A DNA stretch of 34,562 nt from an uncultured Acidobacteriia bacterium (GTDB lineage Bacteria > Acidobacteriota > Terriglobia > Bryobacterales > Bryobacteraceae). The notes under the pieces were generated by a model. That model was not told where the DNA came from, searched no databases, and saw only the letters and a list, made by a program, of their open reading frames with translations. The position numbers and the translations under genes are program-made. The stretch covers positions 1 through 34,562 of the forward strand of contig CAIKAS010000096.1 in NCBI GenBank assembly GCA_903825445.1. The letters are read 5' to 3'. Below are positions 1 to 7,330 of this stretch, piece by piece (the stretch's first letter is position 1; each line of letters begins with the position of its first letter).

Positions 1-234
1 CTCGTACAGCGGGACACTGCCGGGCCAAAGCTGGCCAAGGTACATATGGTTCACGATGCGAGAGGCTTCGATGAGTTTCTTCAGTACGGTACGATCGCCA
101 GGGGAGAGGTGCGTAGTGTCGACGGAGAGGTCGACGGGAGCGAACTTCGCCGTCATTTGCTGGAGTTCGGACAGAGTGGCATCGTTGGCGGAGAGGGTCA
201 TCGTGATCAGGAAAACGGCGGCTAATGGCTTCAT
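1..234 (-). CDS. N-terminus of a secreted M49-like (DPP III family) peptidase, partial
   Basis: The minus strand reads open from an ATG at 234 to the window edge, giving 78 codons of an unfinished gene. The protein begins with a short signal peptide (MKPLAAVFLITMTLSA). It continues with FAPVDLSVDTTHLSPGDR, then LKKLIEASRIVNHMYLGQLW. This 'FAPV(D/E)L.. D...LS..(D/E)..AL.KLIEA..I.. .YL.Q.W' layout is what I recall from bacterial secreted dipeptidyl-peptidase III / M49-like zinc hydrolases, whose catalytic HExxxH lies much further on and is outside the window. The family call therefore rests on the N-terminus only. The gene diverges from the ABC-F gene at 329. Confidence 0.5.
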   Translation of the reverse strand, partial: MKPLAAVFLITMTLSANDATLSELQQMTAKFAPVDLSVDTTHLSPGDRTVLKKLIEASRIVNHMYLGQLWPGSVPLYE

Positions 235-271
235 TGACAGGTACAGATTGGCGCGGACGTCTTAACTCGCA

Positions 272-300
272 TTGTATTACCTGCGGGGGATTGTTATCAT
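272..300 (+). promoter_or_regulatory. sigma-70 type promoter for the ABC-F gene
   Basis: TTGTAT (272-277) and TATCAT (295-300) are separated by 17 bases, a good match to the housekeeping -35/-10 pattern. The expected transcript start near 307 gives a leader of about 22 bases to the GTG at 329. No clear Shine-Dalgarno sequence lies in that leader. Confidence 0.4.
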
Positions 301-328
301 GAAAGTGTAGTTCCCTCTTTTAAATCCC

Positions 329-1936
329 GTGATCTCAGTTAATAACCTCAGCATGCGCTACGGCGCCAAAGTTTTATTTGACGACGTCAGCACCACATTT
401 CTGCCCGGACGGCGCTATGGCCTGACCGGGCCGAATGGCGCTGGTAAATCCACCTTCATGAAGGTGCTTACAGGCGAGTTGGATGCGCAGAAGGGCACGG
501 TCGTGCGCCCGAAAAGGGTGGGCGTACTCAGTCAGGATCAGTTTGCGTTCGACGCTTTCCGTGTGATCGATACCGTGATTATGGGCAACCGTCCGCTCTG
601 GAAGGCCCTTGAGGAACGGGAACGCCTGTATGACAAGGCCGAGATGACCGACGAAGACGGCATGCGGCTGGGCGAACTCGAAGGTATTGTGGCAGAGAAC
701 GACGGCTACACCGCTGAGAGCGATGCCGCAGTGCTGCTGGACGGTCTGGATATCCCGGAGCCGCTGCATGAGAAGAAGATGGGCGAGTTGCAGGGCGGGC
801 AGAAAGTCGGCGTCCTTCTGGCACAGGCGTTGTTTGGCGGGCCGGATGCGCTGCTGCTGGACGAACCGACGAACCACCTCGATCTGGAATCGATTCACTG
901 GCTGCAGAATTTCCTCTCTCGTTATCAGGGGACGCTGATCGTTATCTCGCACGATCGCCACTTTCTCAACAGCGTTTGCACACATACGGCGGATATCGAT
1001 TACGAGACGATCATCACCTACACGGGCGGCTATGACGACATGGTGCTGGCGAAGACACAGGTGCGGTCGCGGCTCGAATCTGAGAATGCCCAGCGTGAAA
1101 AGAAAATCGCACAGCTGAACGAATTCATCGCGCGGTTTTCGGCTGGTACTCGGTCGAGCCAGGTGACTTCGCGCAAGAAGGAAGTGGAACGGCTGGCAAC
1201 CAGCGATCTGGCACGGTCGAACATTGCGCGCCCGTTTATTCGTTTCGATATGAAGCGGCCTTCGGGGCGGCATGCGCTGGAGATCAAAGGCCTGACGAAG
1301 TCATACGAAGGCGCGGCTCCGGTGATCTCGAATTTTACTGCGAGCGTTTCGCGCGGGGAGAAGATCGGGATTATTGGGCGGAATGGCGTGGGTAAGACCA
1401 CGATTCTGCGGTCGATTGTGGCCGCGGCGCCTGGAGTGACGGAAGACAGTTTTCCGATCGATGGCGGCGTGATCGAGTGGGGCCATGAGGCACAAGTAGG
1501 CTACTTCGCGCAGGATCACCGGGCGTCTATTTTGCCGGGACTCACGGTATTCGATTGGCTGCAGCAGTTCGATCCGCAAGCGGGCAACGAAGAATTGCGC
1601 GGCTTGTTGGGGCAGATGTTGTTTAAGAGCGAAGAAGGCATGAAGCCGACGGCCGCGTTATCGGGCGGGGAGGCCGCACGGCTGATTTTCTGCCGACTGA
1701 TGCTGCAAAAACCGAATGTTCTGGTGCTGGACGAACCGACCAACCACCTCGACCTGGAATCCATCAATGCGCTTAACTTTGCATTGCAGAAGTTCCAGGG
1801 AACGCTGTTCCTGGTGACGCACGATCACGATTTGCTGGAAGAGACGGCGACGCGTATCTGGCAGGTATCCCATGAAGGAATTGAAGATTTCAAGGGCGTT
1901 TACGAGGAATTCCAGGCAGTTGCTGCACAGGCATAA
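329..1936 (+). CDS. ybiT: ABC-F family ATPase, YbiT type
   Basis: 535 aa soluble protein with two ABC nucleotide-binding domains and no membrane segments, the ABC-F architecture. NBD1 has Walker A GPNGAGKST at 34-42, a degenerate signature LQGGQ at 154-158 and Walker B LLLDEP followed by TNHLD (175-184). A charged linker (about 240-300) follows. NBD2 has GRNGVGKTT at 350-358, LSGGE at 444-448 and LVLDEP (465-470). Length and local phrases (QDQFAF near 69-74, DTVIMG, HDRHFLNSVCTH) match E. coli YbiT (530 aa). ABC-F proteins bind the ribosomal E site and modulate translation; some give antibiotic resistance. The GTG at 329 is the only plausible start, because a stop lies in frame at 308-310. 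Confidence 0.93.
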   Translation: MISVNNLSMRYGAKVLFDDVSTTFLPGRRYGLTGPNGAGKSTFMKVLTGELDAQKGTVVRPKRVGVLSQDQFAFDAFRVIDTVIMGNRPLWKALEERERLYDKAEMTDEDGMRLGELEGIVAENDGYTAESDAAVLLDGLDIPEPLHEKKMGELQGGQKVGVLLAQALFGGPDALLLDEPTNHLDLESIHWLQNFLSRYQGTLIVISHDRHFLNSVCTHTADIDYETIITYTGGYDDMVLAKTQVRSRLESENAQREKKIAQLNEFIARFSAGTRSSQVTSRKKEVERLATSDLARSNIARPFIRFDMKRPSGRHALEIKGLTKSYEGAAPVISNFTASVSRGEKIGIIGRNGVGKTTILRSIVAAAPGVTEDSFPIDGGVIEWGHEAQVGYFAQDHRASILPGLTVFDWLQQFDPQAGNEELRGLLGQMLFKSEEGMKPTAALSGGEAARLIFCRLMLQKPNVLVLDEPTNHLDLESINALNFALQKFQGTLFLVTHDHDLLEETATRIWQVSHEGIEDFKGVYEEFQAVAAQA

Positions 1937-2037
1937 GGCTCTGTGTTTCTCCAAATTTTGACCGCCGGGCGTCATTCTGCCACACTTCTCTGTGGAAATC
2001 TCAACCCCTGAGGAGCTGTGACGGAAAGACTGTTCGG

Positions 2038-2187
2038 CTACATAGACTTGCAGTTCGAATGTTCGCAACCGCACGCCGCCGTGCTTTTTGCCTCTGATTC
2101 TTTGCACACCGGGCTGCAATGAGTCTCCCCTTTGGCCGCATGGCACTTGCAGGCCGGGTGTTCGCATTTCTTTTTATCTGTCGTCAT
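2038..2187 (-). CDS. small bacterial metallothionein
   Basis: A 49-residue protein with eight cysteines, at positions 8, 13, 15, 24, 28, 39, 41 and 46. It starts at the ATG at 2187 with GAGAGG about 8 bases upstream and stops with TAG at 2038-2040. The pattern C-x-H-P-x-C-x-C, then C-S-x2-C, then C-x-C-x-H-x2-C (KCEHPACKC, CSPVC, CGCEHSNC) is the layout of short bacterial metallothionein-like proteins, which chelate Zn, Cd or Cu through Cys and His in the cytoplasm. No secretion signal is present. It diverges from the PQQ dehydrogenase (start 2223), leaving only 35 bases between start codons. It is easily missed: it lies antisense to an upstream in-frame extension of the dehydrogenase frame and is below usual length cut-offs. 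Confidence 0.8.
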   Translation of the reverse strand: MTTDKKKCEHPACKCHAAKGETHCSPVCKESEAKSTAACGCEHSNCKSM

Positions 2188-2222
2188 TTTGTATTGCCTC
2201 TCACCAGAGAGGTGGCACGTGG

Positions 2223-4139
2223 ATGGCCGAGGTTCAGGATAATGGAAAGACTGTGACTAAGCTTCTGCGCCGGCTTGCGTTTGTCTGCATTGTGTTTGTC
2301 GCTTTGGCAGCGGTTCTGTGGCCGGCCGGTACTACGCCAGATGACGAGTGGCCGGTTTACGGGCATGATCCTGGAGGACAGCGTTTTTCCTCTCTTACTG
2401 CTATTAACCGGGCAAACGTAGCCACCCTCCAGGTGGCCTGGACTTATCGCACAGGGGACGGCTACCAGCCTGAACATGGGCGGGCCACGGCGTTTGAGGC
2501 GACGCCACTCTACGTGGGCGGTACCCTCTATCTGGCCACTCCGCTTGGGCACGTGCTGGCGTTGGATCCTTTGACAGGCAAACCGCGCTGGTCTTTCGAC
2601 GCCAAAGTGTCCCGCGATAGAGGTTACGGAGACTTCGCGAGCCGCGGTGTTGCGTTGTGGAAGGATTCGCGCGTATTCGTCGCCACCATTGATGCGCGGC
2701 TGATAGCAATCGATGCGGCTACGGGCAAACCGGTGAACGGGTTTGGCGATAACGGCGAAGTGAATCTGCGCAACGGATTGCGCATCGCGCCGCGCGGATT
2801 TGCGGATTACGAGGAGACATCGCCACCGGCAGTGGTCGACGATACCGTGATTGTCGGTTCGGGGATTGCAGACAACGGCGCTACCGATATGCCGAGTGGG
2901 GAAGTGCGCGGGTACGACGCCACAACCGGCAAACTGAAGTGGACGTGGGATCCAATGCCGGGGCTGCCGCACACGGGCGCGGGGAATGCGTGGTCAGTGA
3001 TCGCATCCGATCCGGCGAAAAATCTTGTTTTTGTGCCTACCGGCAGTCCGAGCCCGGATTACTATGGTGGCGAGCGTTTGGGAGACGACTTGTACGCGAA
3101 TTCCGTCGTAGCACTGGACGCTTCCACGGGCAAGCGCGTATGGCATTTCCAGACAGTGCATCACGATCTTTGGGATTATGATGTGGCCTCGCCGCCGATT
3201 CTGTTCGACGTGCGGCGCGGAGGACGGAATGTACCTGTCATTGGCGTTGGCTCGAAGAGCGGCAACTTCTTCGTCCTGGATCGCACCACAGGAAAGCCGG
3301 TATTCGGTGTGGAAGAACGCGCGGTGCCACAGAGCGATGTCGCGGGAGAGAAATCGTCGCCGACCCAGCCGTTTCCCGTTTCGCCGAAGCCATTGGCGCC
3401 ACAGACTCCAGGTGTGACGTGGGGAGCGACGGAGACGGATCGGGCCTTTTGCGCGGCTGAGATGGGTAAGCTTCGTAATGAAGGCGTGTTTACGCCGCCG
3501 AGCCTCGGTGGGTCGTACGTAGTGCCCGGCAATATTGGCGGGATGGCGTGGGGTGGGGCGGCCTTCGATCCTTCTCACAGAATGCTGGTAATTCCGACGA
3601 ACAATATCGGGGCTGAAGTTCGGCTGATTCCGCGCGCGGATTTCAATCAACAACGCGAAACCGAAGGTCGCAACGTGAACGGTGACTGGGAGTTTGCGGA
3701 ACAGCGCGGAACTCCGTACGGGATGGCGCGGCGGCTTTTGATTTCACCGAGCGGGCTGCCGTGCGTGGCGCCGCCATGGGGTGTTCTGAATGGCGTAGAC
3801 GCGGATACAGGGCAGGTGAGATGGACAGTGCCGACAGGCTCATTCAAGCCGGGCGTGGCGCCGCCGGGCTCGATCGCACTGGGCGGGCCGATCGTGACGG
3901 CGGGCGGGATTGTGTTCATGGCAGGGACGCTGGATCCGGCGATTTACGCCTACGACGTGGAAACGGGGAAGCAGTTATGGCGCGGGGAATTGCCAACCAG
4001 CGCGAGAGCAACTCCCATGACCTATCGCGGCAAAGACGGGCGACAGTATCTGATGATTGCAGCAGGTGGGCACGGTGTTAAAGGGATGGGCTCGCTGGGG
4101 GATTATCTGGTGGCATTTGCTCTGGAGGCAAAGCGATGA
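2223..4139 (+). CDS. membrane-anchored PQQ-dependent (glucose-type) dehydrogenase
   Basis: 638 aa: one N-terminal membrane segment (about 16-35, LAFVCIVFVALAAVLWPA) followed by an eight-bladed quinoprotein propeller. W-motif repeats are visible (LDPLTGKPRWSF, YDATTGKLKWTW, LDASTGKRVWHFQ), as is HHDLWDYDVASPPILFDV, the phrase that is HHDLWDxDxxxxPxLxD in glucose/quinate dehydrogenases. The enzyme should oxidise a sugar or alcohol in the periplasm and pass electrons to the respiratory chain. It lacks the four extra helices of E. coli Gcd, so the anchor is minimal. The frame is open upstream to 2088, but the 2223 ATG (GAGAGG about 10 bases before) is preferred; a GTG at 2253 is an alternative. 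The substrate cannot be told from sequence. The stop overlaps the next start (ATGA). Confidence 0.88.
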   Translation: MAEVQDNGKTVTKLLRRLAFVCIVFVALAAVLWPAGTTPDDEWPVYGHDPGGQRFSSLTAINRANVATLQVAWTYRTGDGYQPEHGRATAFEATPLYVGGTLYLATPLGHVLALDPLTGKPRWSFDAKVSRDRGYGDFASRGVALWKDSRVFVATIDARLIAIDAATGKPVNGFGDNGEVNLRNGLRIAPRGFADYEETSPPAVVDDTVIVGSGIADNGATDMPSGEVRGYDATTGKLKWTWDPMPGLPHTGAGNAWSVIASDPAKNLVFVPTGSPSPDYYGGERLGDDLYANSVVALDASTGKRVWHFQTVHHDLWDYDVASPPILFDVRRGGRNVPVIGVGSKSGNFFVLDRTTGKPVFGVEERAVPQSDVAGEKSSPTQPFPVSPKPLAPQTPGVTWGATETDRAFCAAEMGKLRNEGVFTPPSLGGSYVVPGNIGGMAWGGAAFDPSHRMLVIPTNNIGAEVRLIPRADFNQQRETEGRNVNGDWEFAEQRGTPYGMARRLLISPSGLPCVAPPWGVLNGVDADTGQVRWTVPTGSFKPGVAPPGSIALGGPIVTAGGIVFMAGTLDPAIYAYDVETGKQLWRGELPTSARATPMTYRGKDGRQYLMIAAGGHGVKGMGSLGDYLVAFALEAKR

Positions 4140-4540
4140 CCGCATTTTCATGGACGACGCGAATTCTGTTTGTCGACACCGATGCGAGTGGGCGGATTCA
4201 TTACACAGCGCTGTTTCGCTTTTTCGAGGCGGCGGAGATTGAGTTTTTCCGGTCGATTGACGTGTTGCACAGTCATCCGGGAATCAGCTTTCCCCGCGTC
4301 CATGTGGAATGCGATTACCGCAGCGCGATCAAGTACGATGATTTGCTGACAATTGAAGTCTCGGTGGGTCGGTTGGGGAATTCGTCGGCACAGCTGAAGT
4401 TCCGTGTGGTGAAAAACAATCTGGAAGCCGCGCGCGGGAATGTGGTGATCGCGAGTCTGGATAAAACGACGCAGCAATCCGTGCCAATTCCGCCGAGTGT
4501 GCGAGCGAAACTGGAGCCGTATTTATCTGATGTGGAGTGA
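4136..4540 (+). CDS. 4HBT-type hotdog acyl-CoA thioesterase
   Basis: 134 aa, the size of a single hotdog domain. FVDTDASGRIHYTALFRFFE at 12-31 matches the N-terminal active-site segment of the YbgC/4-hydroxybenzoyl-CoA thioesterase group (DTDAxGxxY...F..(F/Y)E), with D14/D16 as the candidate catalytic acid. YDDLLTIEVSVGRLGNSS fits the central strand of the fold. It should hydrolyse acyl-CoA thioesters in the cytoplasm; substrate unknown. Its ATG shares four bases with the stop of the dehydrogenase gene, so the two are probably translationally coupled. A metabolic link between a periplasmic quinoprotein and a cytoplasmic thioesterase is not obvious. Confidence 0.85.
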   Translation: MTAFSWTTRILFVDTDASGRIHYTALFRFFEAAEIEFFRSIDVLHSHPGISFPRVHVECDYRSAIKYDDLLTIEVSVGRLGNSSAQLKFRVVKNNLEAARGNVVIASLDKTTQQSVPIPPSVRAKLEPYLSDVE

Positions 4541-4588
4541 GGCAGGCGTCACCGCCCGCCTCGTCCGCCTAATTGGTTGGCGCCTGTC
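4541..4588. terminator. possible shared terminator hairpin
   Basis: GGCAGGCG (4541-4548) can pair with CGCCTGTC (4581-4588), all eight positions pairing with one G-U, and TTAATTT follows on the plus strand. It fills the gap exactly between two convergent genes (stops at 4540 and 4589). The 32-base loop is long, so this is a weak call. Confidence 0.35.
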
Positions 4589-4912
4589 TTAATTTCCTGC
4601 CTGTGCGAACACGATCTTGTCCGATGTGCCGCCAAGGTCGATTTCTTTGAGCTTCGAACGCTGCGATACGAACAGCGTGGCGGGGAATTCCACATCGCTC
4701 TTGGCCATGGTCGCGGGCACCTGGATGGTCTTTTTGCCGGTTTTGAAGATGGCCTTGTCTCCCTGCATTTCCACGGTATAGTCGCCAGCCTTCAATTCGG
4801 TCTTGCCGACGGAGAACGTGTCGGAGAGAGTGACTGCGTATGGGGATGCGGCACTGGCAATGCCAAGCGCTAAGGATGAAACGAGAAACAGGTGCACGGT
4901 GAACTTCTTCAT
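4589..4912 (-). CDS. small secreted protein of unknown function
   Basis: 107 aa from the ATG at 4912. A clear signal peptide comes first (MKKFTVHLFLVSSLALGIASA), then about 85 mature residues with no cysteine: an all-beta looking sequence with SVGKTELKAGDYTVEMQGD, IFKTGKKTIQVPATM and LKEIDLGGTSDKIVFA. The 'F.VG...L.AGDYTV' phrase recurs in small exported acidobacterial proteins of unknown role; I cannot assign a function. GGGAG lies about 11 bases before the start. The frame is open far upstream to 5437, but the signal peptide fixes the start. The gene diverges from the rhodanese gene, and a strong inverted repeat lies between them. Confidence 0.75.
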   Translation of the reverse strand: MKKFTVHLFLVSSLALGIASAASPYAVTLSDTFSVGKTELKAGDYTVEMQGDKAIFKTGKKTIQVPATMAKSDVEFPATLFVSQRSKLKEIDLGGTSDKIVFAQAGN

Positions 4913-4959
4913 AACGGATTTGCTCCCTTGATTTTCGGATTGCGACAGACGAGGGTGCG

Positions 4960-4997
4960 TGAAGGTGTCCAGACCAGCGTAGCTCTGGATACCTTCA
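4960..4997. repeat. 14-bp inverted repeat in a divergent promoter region
   Basis: GAAGGTGTCCAGA (4961-4973) and TCTGGATACCTTC (4984-4996) are reverse complements except for one position, which would be a G-U pair in plus-strand RNA. The T at 4960 and A at 4997 extend the stem to 14 pairs around a 10-base loop. On the minus strand its outer edge abuts a -10-like TACAAT (5002-4997) of the secreted-protein gene. It could be an operator or a 5' leader hairpin. Confidence 0.5.
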
Positions 4998-5065
4998 TTG
5001 TAGGTTGGTTTTGGGGCAATGCACATCGTAAAAAGTGATGACGGAGATTGTTCTTTTGGATTTAA

Positions 5066-5071
5066 TACAAT
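5066..5071 (+). promoter_or_regulatory. -10-like box for a possibly leaderless rhodanese mRNA
   Basis: TACAAT ends 6 bases before the ATG at 5078 and no Shine-Dalgarno sequence is visible. This would place the transcript start at or next to the start codon. No convincing -35 box was found. Confidence 0.3.
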
Positions 5072-5077
5072 CCTGAT

Positions 5078-5518
5078 ATGAAGCGAATCCTTTTGTTTTG
5101 TGTAGTAGCGGGCTTGTTGGAGGCGGCGGATCCCACACCCGCGGGCAACCCATGGAACGACCGAGACCTGGTGAATCCCGCGACACTGGCCGGAAATCTG
5201 AAAGGGCCGCTGGTGATTCATGTCGGTTTTGACGTCTTGTACCGTGCCGTTCACATCGCTGGTACGCCATATGCCGGGCCGACTTCGAAGCCAGAAGGCA
5301 TTGCGGAACTGAAGAAGGCAGTGGCCGGGCAGCCGCACGATCGCGACATCGTGATTTACTGCGGGTGCTGTCCCATGGAAAAGTGTCCCAACATTCGCCC
5401 AGCGTTCGCGGCTTTGCGCGAGATGGGCTTCACGCATGTGCGGGTGCTGAGTCTGCCGGAGAATCTTAAGACGGACTGGACGGATAAGGGATATCCGGTG
5501 GAGCGACGCGGAGAATAG
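5078..5518 (+). CDS. exported rhodanese-like sulfurtransferase
   Basis: 146 aa with a short signal peptide (MKRILLFCVVAGLLEAADP) and one rhodanese domain. Visible parts are the VIHVGFDVLYRAVHIAGTPYAGP region, where the family has its CDC25-like 'HIxGA' phrase, and the active-site loop IVIYCGCCPMEKCPN near 100, followed by AFAALREMGFTHVRVLS, a typical rhodanese helix-strand end. The loop has four cysteines (C-G-C-C-x3-K-C) instead of the usual single catalytic Cys followed by G-x-R/S, so it may bind metal or form a disulfide rather than transfer sulfur. It would act outside the cytoplasm. It diverges from the secreted gene at 4589-4912. Confidence 0.8.
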   Translation: MKRILLFCVVAGLLEAADPTPAGNPWNDRDLVNPATLAGNLKGPLVIHVGFDVLYRAVHIAGTPYAGPTSKPEGIAELKKAVAGQPHDRDIVIYCGCCPMEKCPNIRPAFAALREMGFTHVRVLSLPENLKTDWTDKGYPVERRGE

Positions 5519-5571
5519 GCTCGAGACCTTTTCGCGAAGCTGTCAGGCCGGATTTCTCATCGTTCTGTCGA

Positions 5572-5577
5572 TATACT
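5572..5577 (+). promoter_or_regulatory. -10-like box for a possibly leaderless transaldolase mRNA
   Basis: TATACT lies 7 bases before the ATG at 5585, giving a transcript start at or one base before the ATG. The AAGAG just before the ATG is too close to serve as a normal ribosome binding site. Confidence 0.3.
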
Positions 5578-5584
5578 AAAGAGA

Positions 5585-6232
5585 ATGAAAATTTTTCTCG
5601 ATACCGCCAATCTCGATGAACTCCGCGCCGCCGCCAAATGGGGCATTGTCGATGGAGTGACGACAAACCCCAGCCTGATCGCCAAAGAAGGCAAGCCTAT
5701 CAAGGAGCAGGTTGCGGCTATCTGCGACATCGTGGATGGTCCTGTCAGCGCCGAGGTGATTTCCGTGGAAGCGAAGGCAATGATCGCGGAAGGGCGCGAA
5801 CTCGCCAAGGTCCACAAGAATATTATTGTGAAGCTGCCACTGATCCGCGATGGCATTGAAGCGTGTTCCGCACTGAGCAAAGAAGGTATCCGCACCAACG
5901 TGACGCTTTGCTTCTCGCCCGCACAGGCGCTGCTTGCGGCCAAGGCGGGCGCCTACTTCATCAGCCCGTTTGTCGGGCGGCTGGACGACGTCGGAGCAAC
6001 CGGGATGGATTTGGTCCGCCAGATCGTTGCGATATACGAAAACTACGATTACGAGACGCAGGTGCTGGCGGCCTCGCTGCGGGGTCCGCTGCATGTGGTG
6101 GAAGCCTCGCTGGCGGGCGCGCATATTGGCACGATGCCGTTTAAGGTACTGGATTCACTGTTCAATCACCCGCTGACCGATAAGGGGCTGGAGCAGTTCC
6201 TTAAGGATTACAACAAGGCATTTGCGAAGTAG
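5585..6232 (+). CDS. tal: transaldolase, small (FSA/TalC-like) subfamily
   Basis: 215 aa, the compact single-domain TIM-barrel form of transaldolase. It opens with [16 protein letters not shown], has [15 protein letters not shown] (22-36), and the Schiff-base lysine sits in NIIVKLPL at K83 (K85 in E. coli FSA). [20 protein letters not shown] and SPFVGRLDD follow as expected. It transfers a dihydroxyacetone unit from fructose- or sedoheptulose-phosphate in the non-oxidative pentose phosphate pathway; members of this subfamily may instead act as fructose-6-phosphate aldolase, which cannot be separated here. It is cytoplasmic and fits with the phosphoketolase at 21786 in pentose-phosphate metabolism, though the two genes are not linked. 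Confidence 0.92.
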   Translation: MKIFLDTANLDELRAAAKWGIVDGVTTNPSLIAKEGKPIKEQVAAICDIVDGPVSAEVISVEAKAMIAEGRELAKVHKNIIVKLPLIRDGIEACSALSKEGIRTNVTLCFSPAQALLAAKAGAYFISPFVGRLDDVGATGMDLVRQIVAIYENYDYETQVLAASLRGPLHVVEASLAGAHIGTMPFKVLDSLFNHPLTDKGLEQFLKDYNKAFAK

Positions 6233-6234
6233 TT

Positions 6235-6288
6235 CGGACCAACTGGCCAGCCTTTGTTGTTTGCGGGCGGCGAGGTCCGGACCAACTG
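6235..6288. repeat. short direct repeat between two genes
   Basis: CGGACCAACTG occurs at 6235-6245 and again at 6278-6288, eleven identical bases 43 bases apart, in the gap between transaldolase and the next gene. It may be a duplication footprint or protein-binding sites, or chance. Confidence 0.35.
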
Positions 6289-6292
6289 AAGC

Positions 6293-6724
6293 ATGTCGCA
6301 ACTGAATATTAGCGGCATTTGGAACGATCTGTTGCGCGGTGGCGAGACGATCCGCTGGGTCGGTTTCGGCTTGGCTGGCTGCGCCCTGGTTTCCGCCGGC
6401 GTAGTCCTGATCTGGCGGATTTTCCGGCGAAAGATCTCCCCGGAAGAAGTCGAACGGCTGCGGCGCGAGGCGATCAACGCGCGTGGAAAGATTGGCGACG
6501 GCGAGATTGTCGACGTGGACGGCTCGGTGATCACCTATTCTTACTCGGTGGGCGGCGTAGAGTATATGGTGGCGCAGGACGCGTCGTCGATTGAACGGCT
6601 GCTACCCTCGGACCGGATGCTGATAGTCGGTTCGGCCTCAGTGCGGTACGATCCGAAGAATCCACCGAATTCGATTGTAGTATCCGAAACGTGGAGTGGC
6701 TTGCGCCCTCGTGCTGCACGATGA
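6293..6724 (+). CDS. small membrane protein, DUF3592-like
   Basis: 143 aa with one membrane helix at about 21-43 (IRWVGFGLAGCALVSAGVVLIWRIF). A basic/acidic helix (SPEEVERLRREAI) and a C-terminal beta-rich domain follow. In that domain GDGEIVDVDGSVITYSYSV, then VGSASVRYDPKNPP and SIVVSETWSG resemble the DUF3592 pattern, where a small extracytoplasmic or cytoplasmic beta domain carries 'Y.Y.V.G..Y' and 'V.YDP.NP..S'. Function unknown. The start at 6293 has no strong ribosome site. It stands alone between transaldolase and the DinB gene. Confidence 0.65.
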   Translation: MSQLNISGIWNDLLRGGETIRWVGFGLAGCALVSAGVVLIWRIFRRKISPEEVERLRREAINARGKIGDGEIVDVDGSVITYSYSVGGVEYMVAQDASSIERLLPSDRMLIVGSASVRYDPKNPPNSIVVSETWSGLRPRAAR

Positions 6725-6767
6725 TTCGGATTGGCTGATCTGCGCATTTCCACCCATGGACCCGCAG

Positions 6768-6773
6768 TAAAAT
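6768..6773 (+). promoter_or_regulatory. -10-like box for a possibly leaderless DinB-family mRNA
   Basis: TAAAAT ends 6 bases before the ATG at 6780 with no Shine-Dalgarno sequence between, the same geometry as before 5078 and 5585. Confidence 0.3.
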
Positions 6774-6779
6774 CGGTTC

Positions 6780-7328
6780 ATGGCGCTCCGGTTCACCACG
6801 TCTTACCTCGAAGATTCCACCGATCTCTTTCGGAAGTACAAGAAAATGGCGGAAGCCGCAATGGCGCAGCTCACTGAAGAGCAGCTTTACGCAACGCTTG
6901 ATGATGGTATGAATTCGGTCGCGCAGCTTGCGAAGCATATTTCAGGGAACATGCGGTCGCGGTGGACGGATTTCCTGACAACGGACGGCGAAAAGCCGGA
7001 TCGCGATCGCGACTCGGAGTTCGTGGACCCGCCTGCTACTCGCGCCGCGCTGATGGAAAACTGGGAGGCGGGGTGGGCGATTATGTTTGCCGCGCTGGAG
7101 CCTCTGACAGATGTCGATCTCGGACGCACCATCACGATTCGGGGCGAGGAGCACTCCGTGCTGCAGGCGATTAACAGGCAGCTCACACATTATGCCGGAC
7201 ACGTAGCGCAGATTGTATTTCTCGCGAAACATCTGGCGGGAAAGAACTGGAAGGCTCTGACCGTCCCGAAGGGAAAATCGGCTGAGTTCAACGCGCGTGT
7301 GGCGGCGGGAGAAGTGAGTCAGGGATAG
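6780..7328 (+). CDS. DinB-like / DUF1572 family protein
   Basis: 182 aa, all-helical, cytoplasmic. The pattern matches DUF1572 of the DinB/YfiT four-helix superfamily: LEDSTDLFRKYKKMAEAAMAQL, SVAQLAKHISGNMRSRWTDF with the first conserved His, EFVDPPATRAALMENWEAGW, and the final helix INRQLTHYAGHVAQIVFLAKHL with two more His. The three His are those that bind a divalent metal in this fold. Many members are thiol-transferases for bacillithiol or mycothiol, but the role of DUF1572 members is not established. GEVSQG ends the protein. It converges with a small gene at 7331-7501. Confidence 0.85.
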   Translation: MALRFTTSYLEDSTDLFRKYKKMAEAAMAQLTEEQLYATLDDGMNSVAQLAKHISGNMRSRWTDFLTTDGEKPDRDRDSEFVDPPATRAALMENWEAGWAIMFAALEPLTDVDLGRTITIRGEEHSVLQAINRQLTHYAGHVAQIVFLAKHLAGKNWKALTVPKGKSAEFNARVAAGEVSQG

Positions 7329-7330
7329 GT

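Noticed and set aside
1980..2012. Two short inverted repeats (CCACA/TGTGG, CTCA/TGAG) after the metallothionein gene
   Set aside because: The stems are only 5 and 4 bp with no T run, so a terminator cannot be supported.
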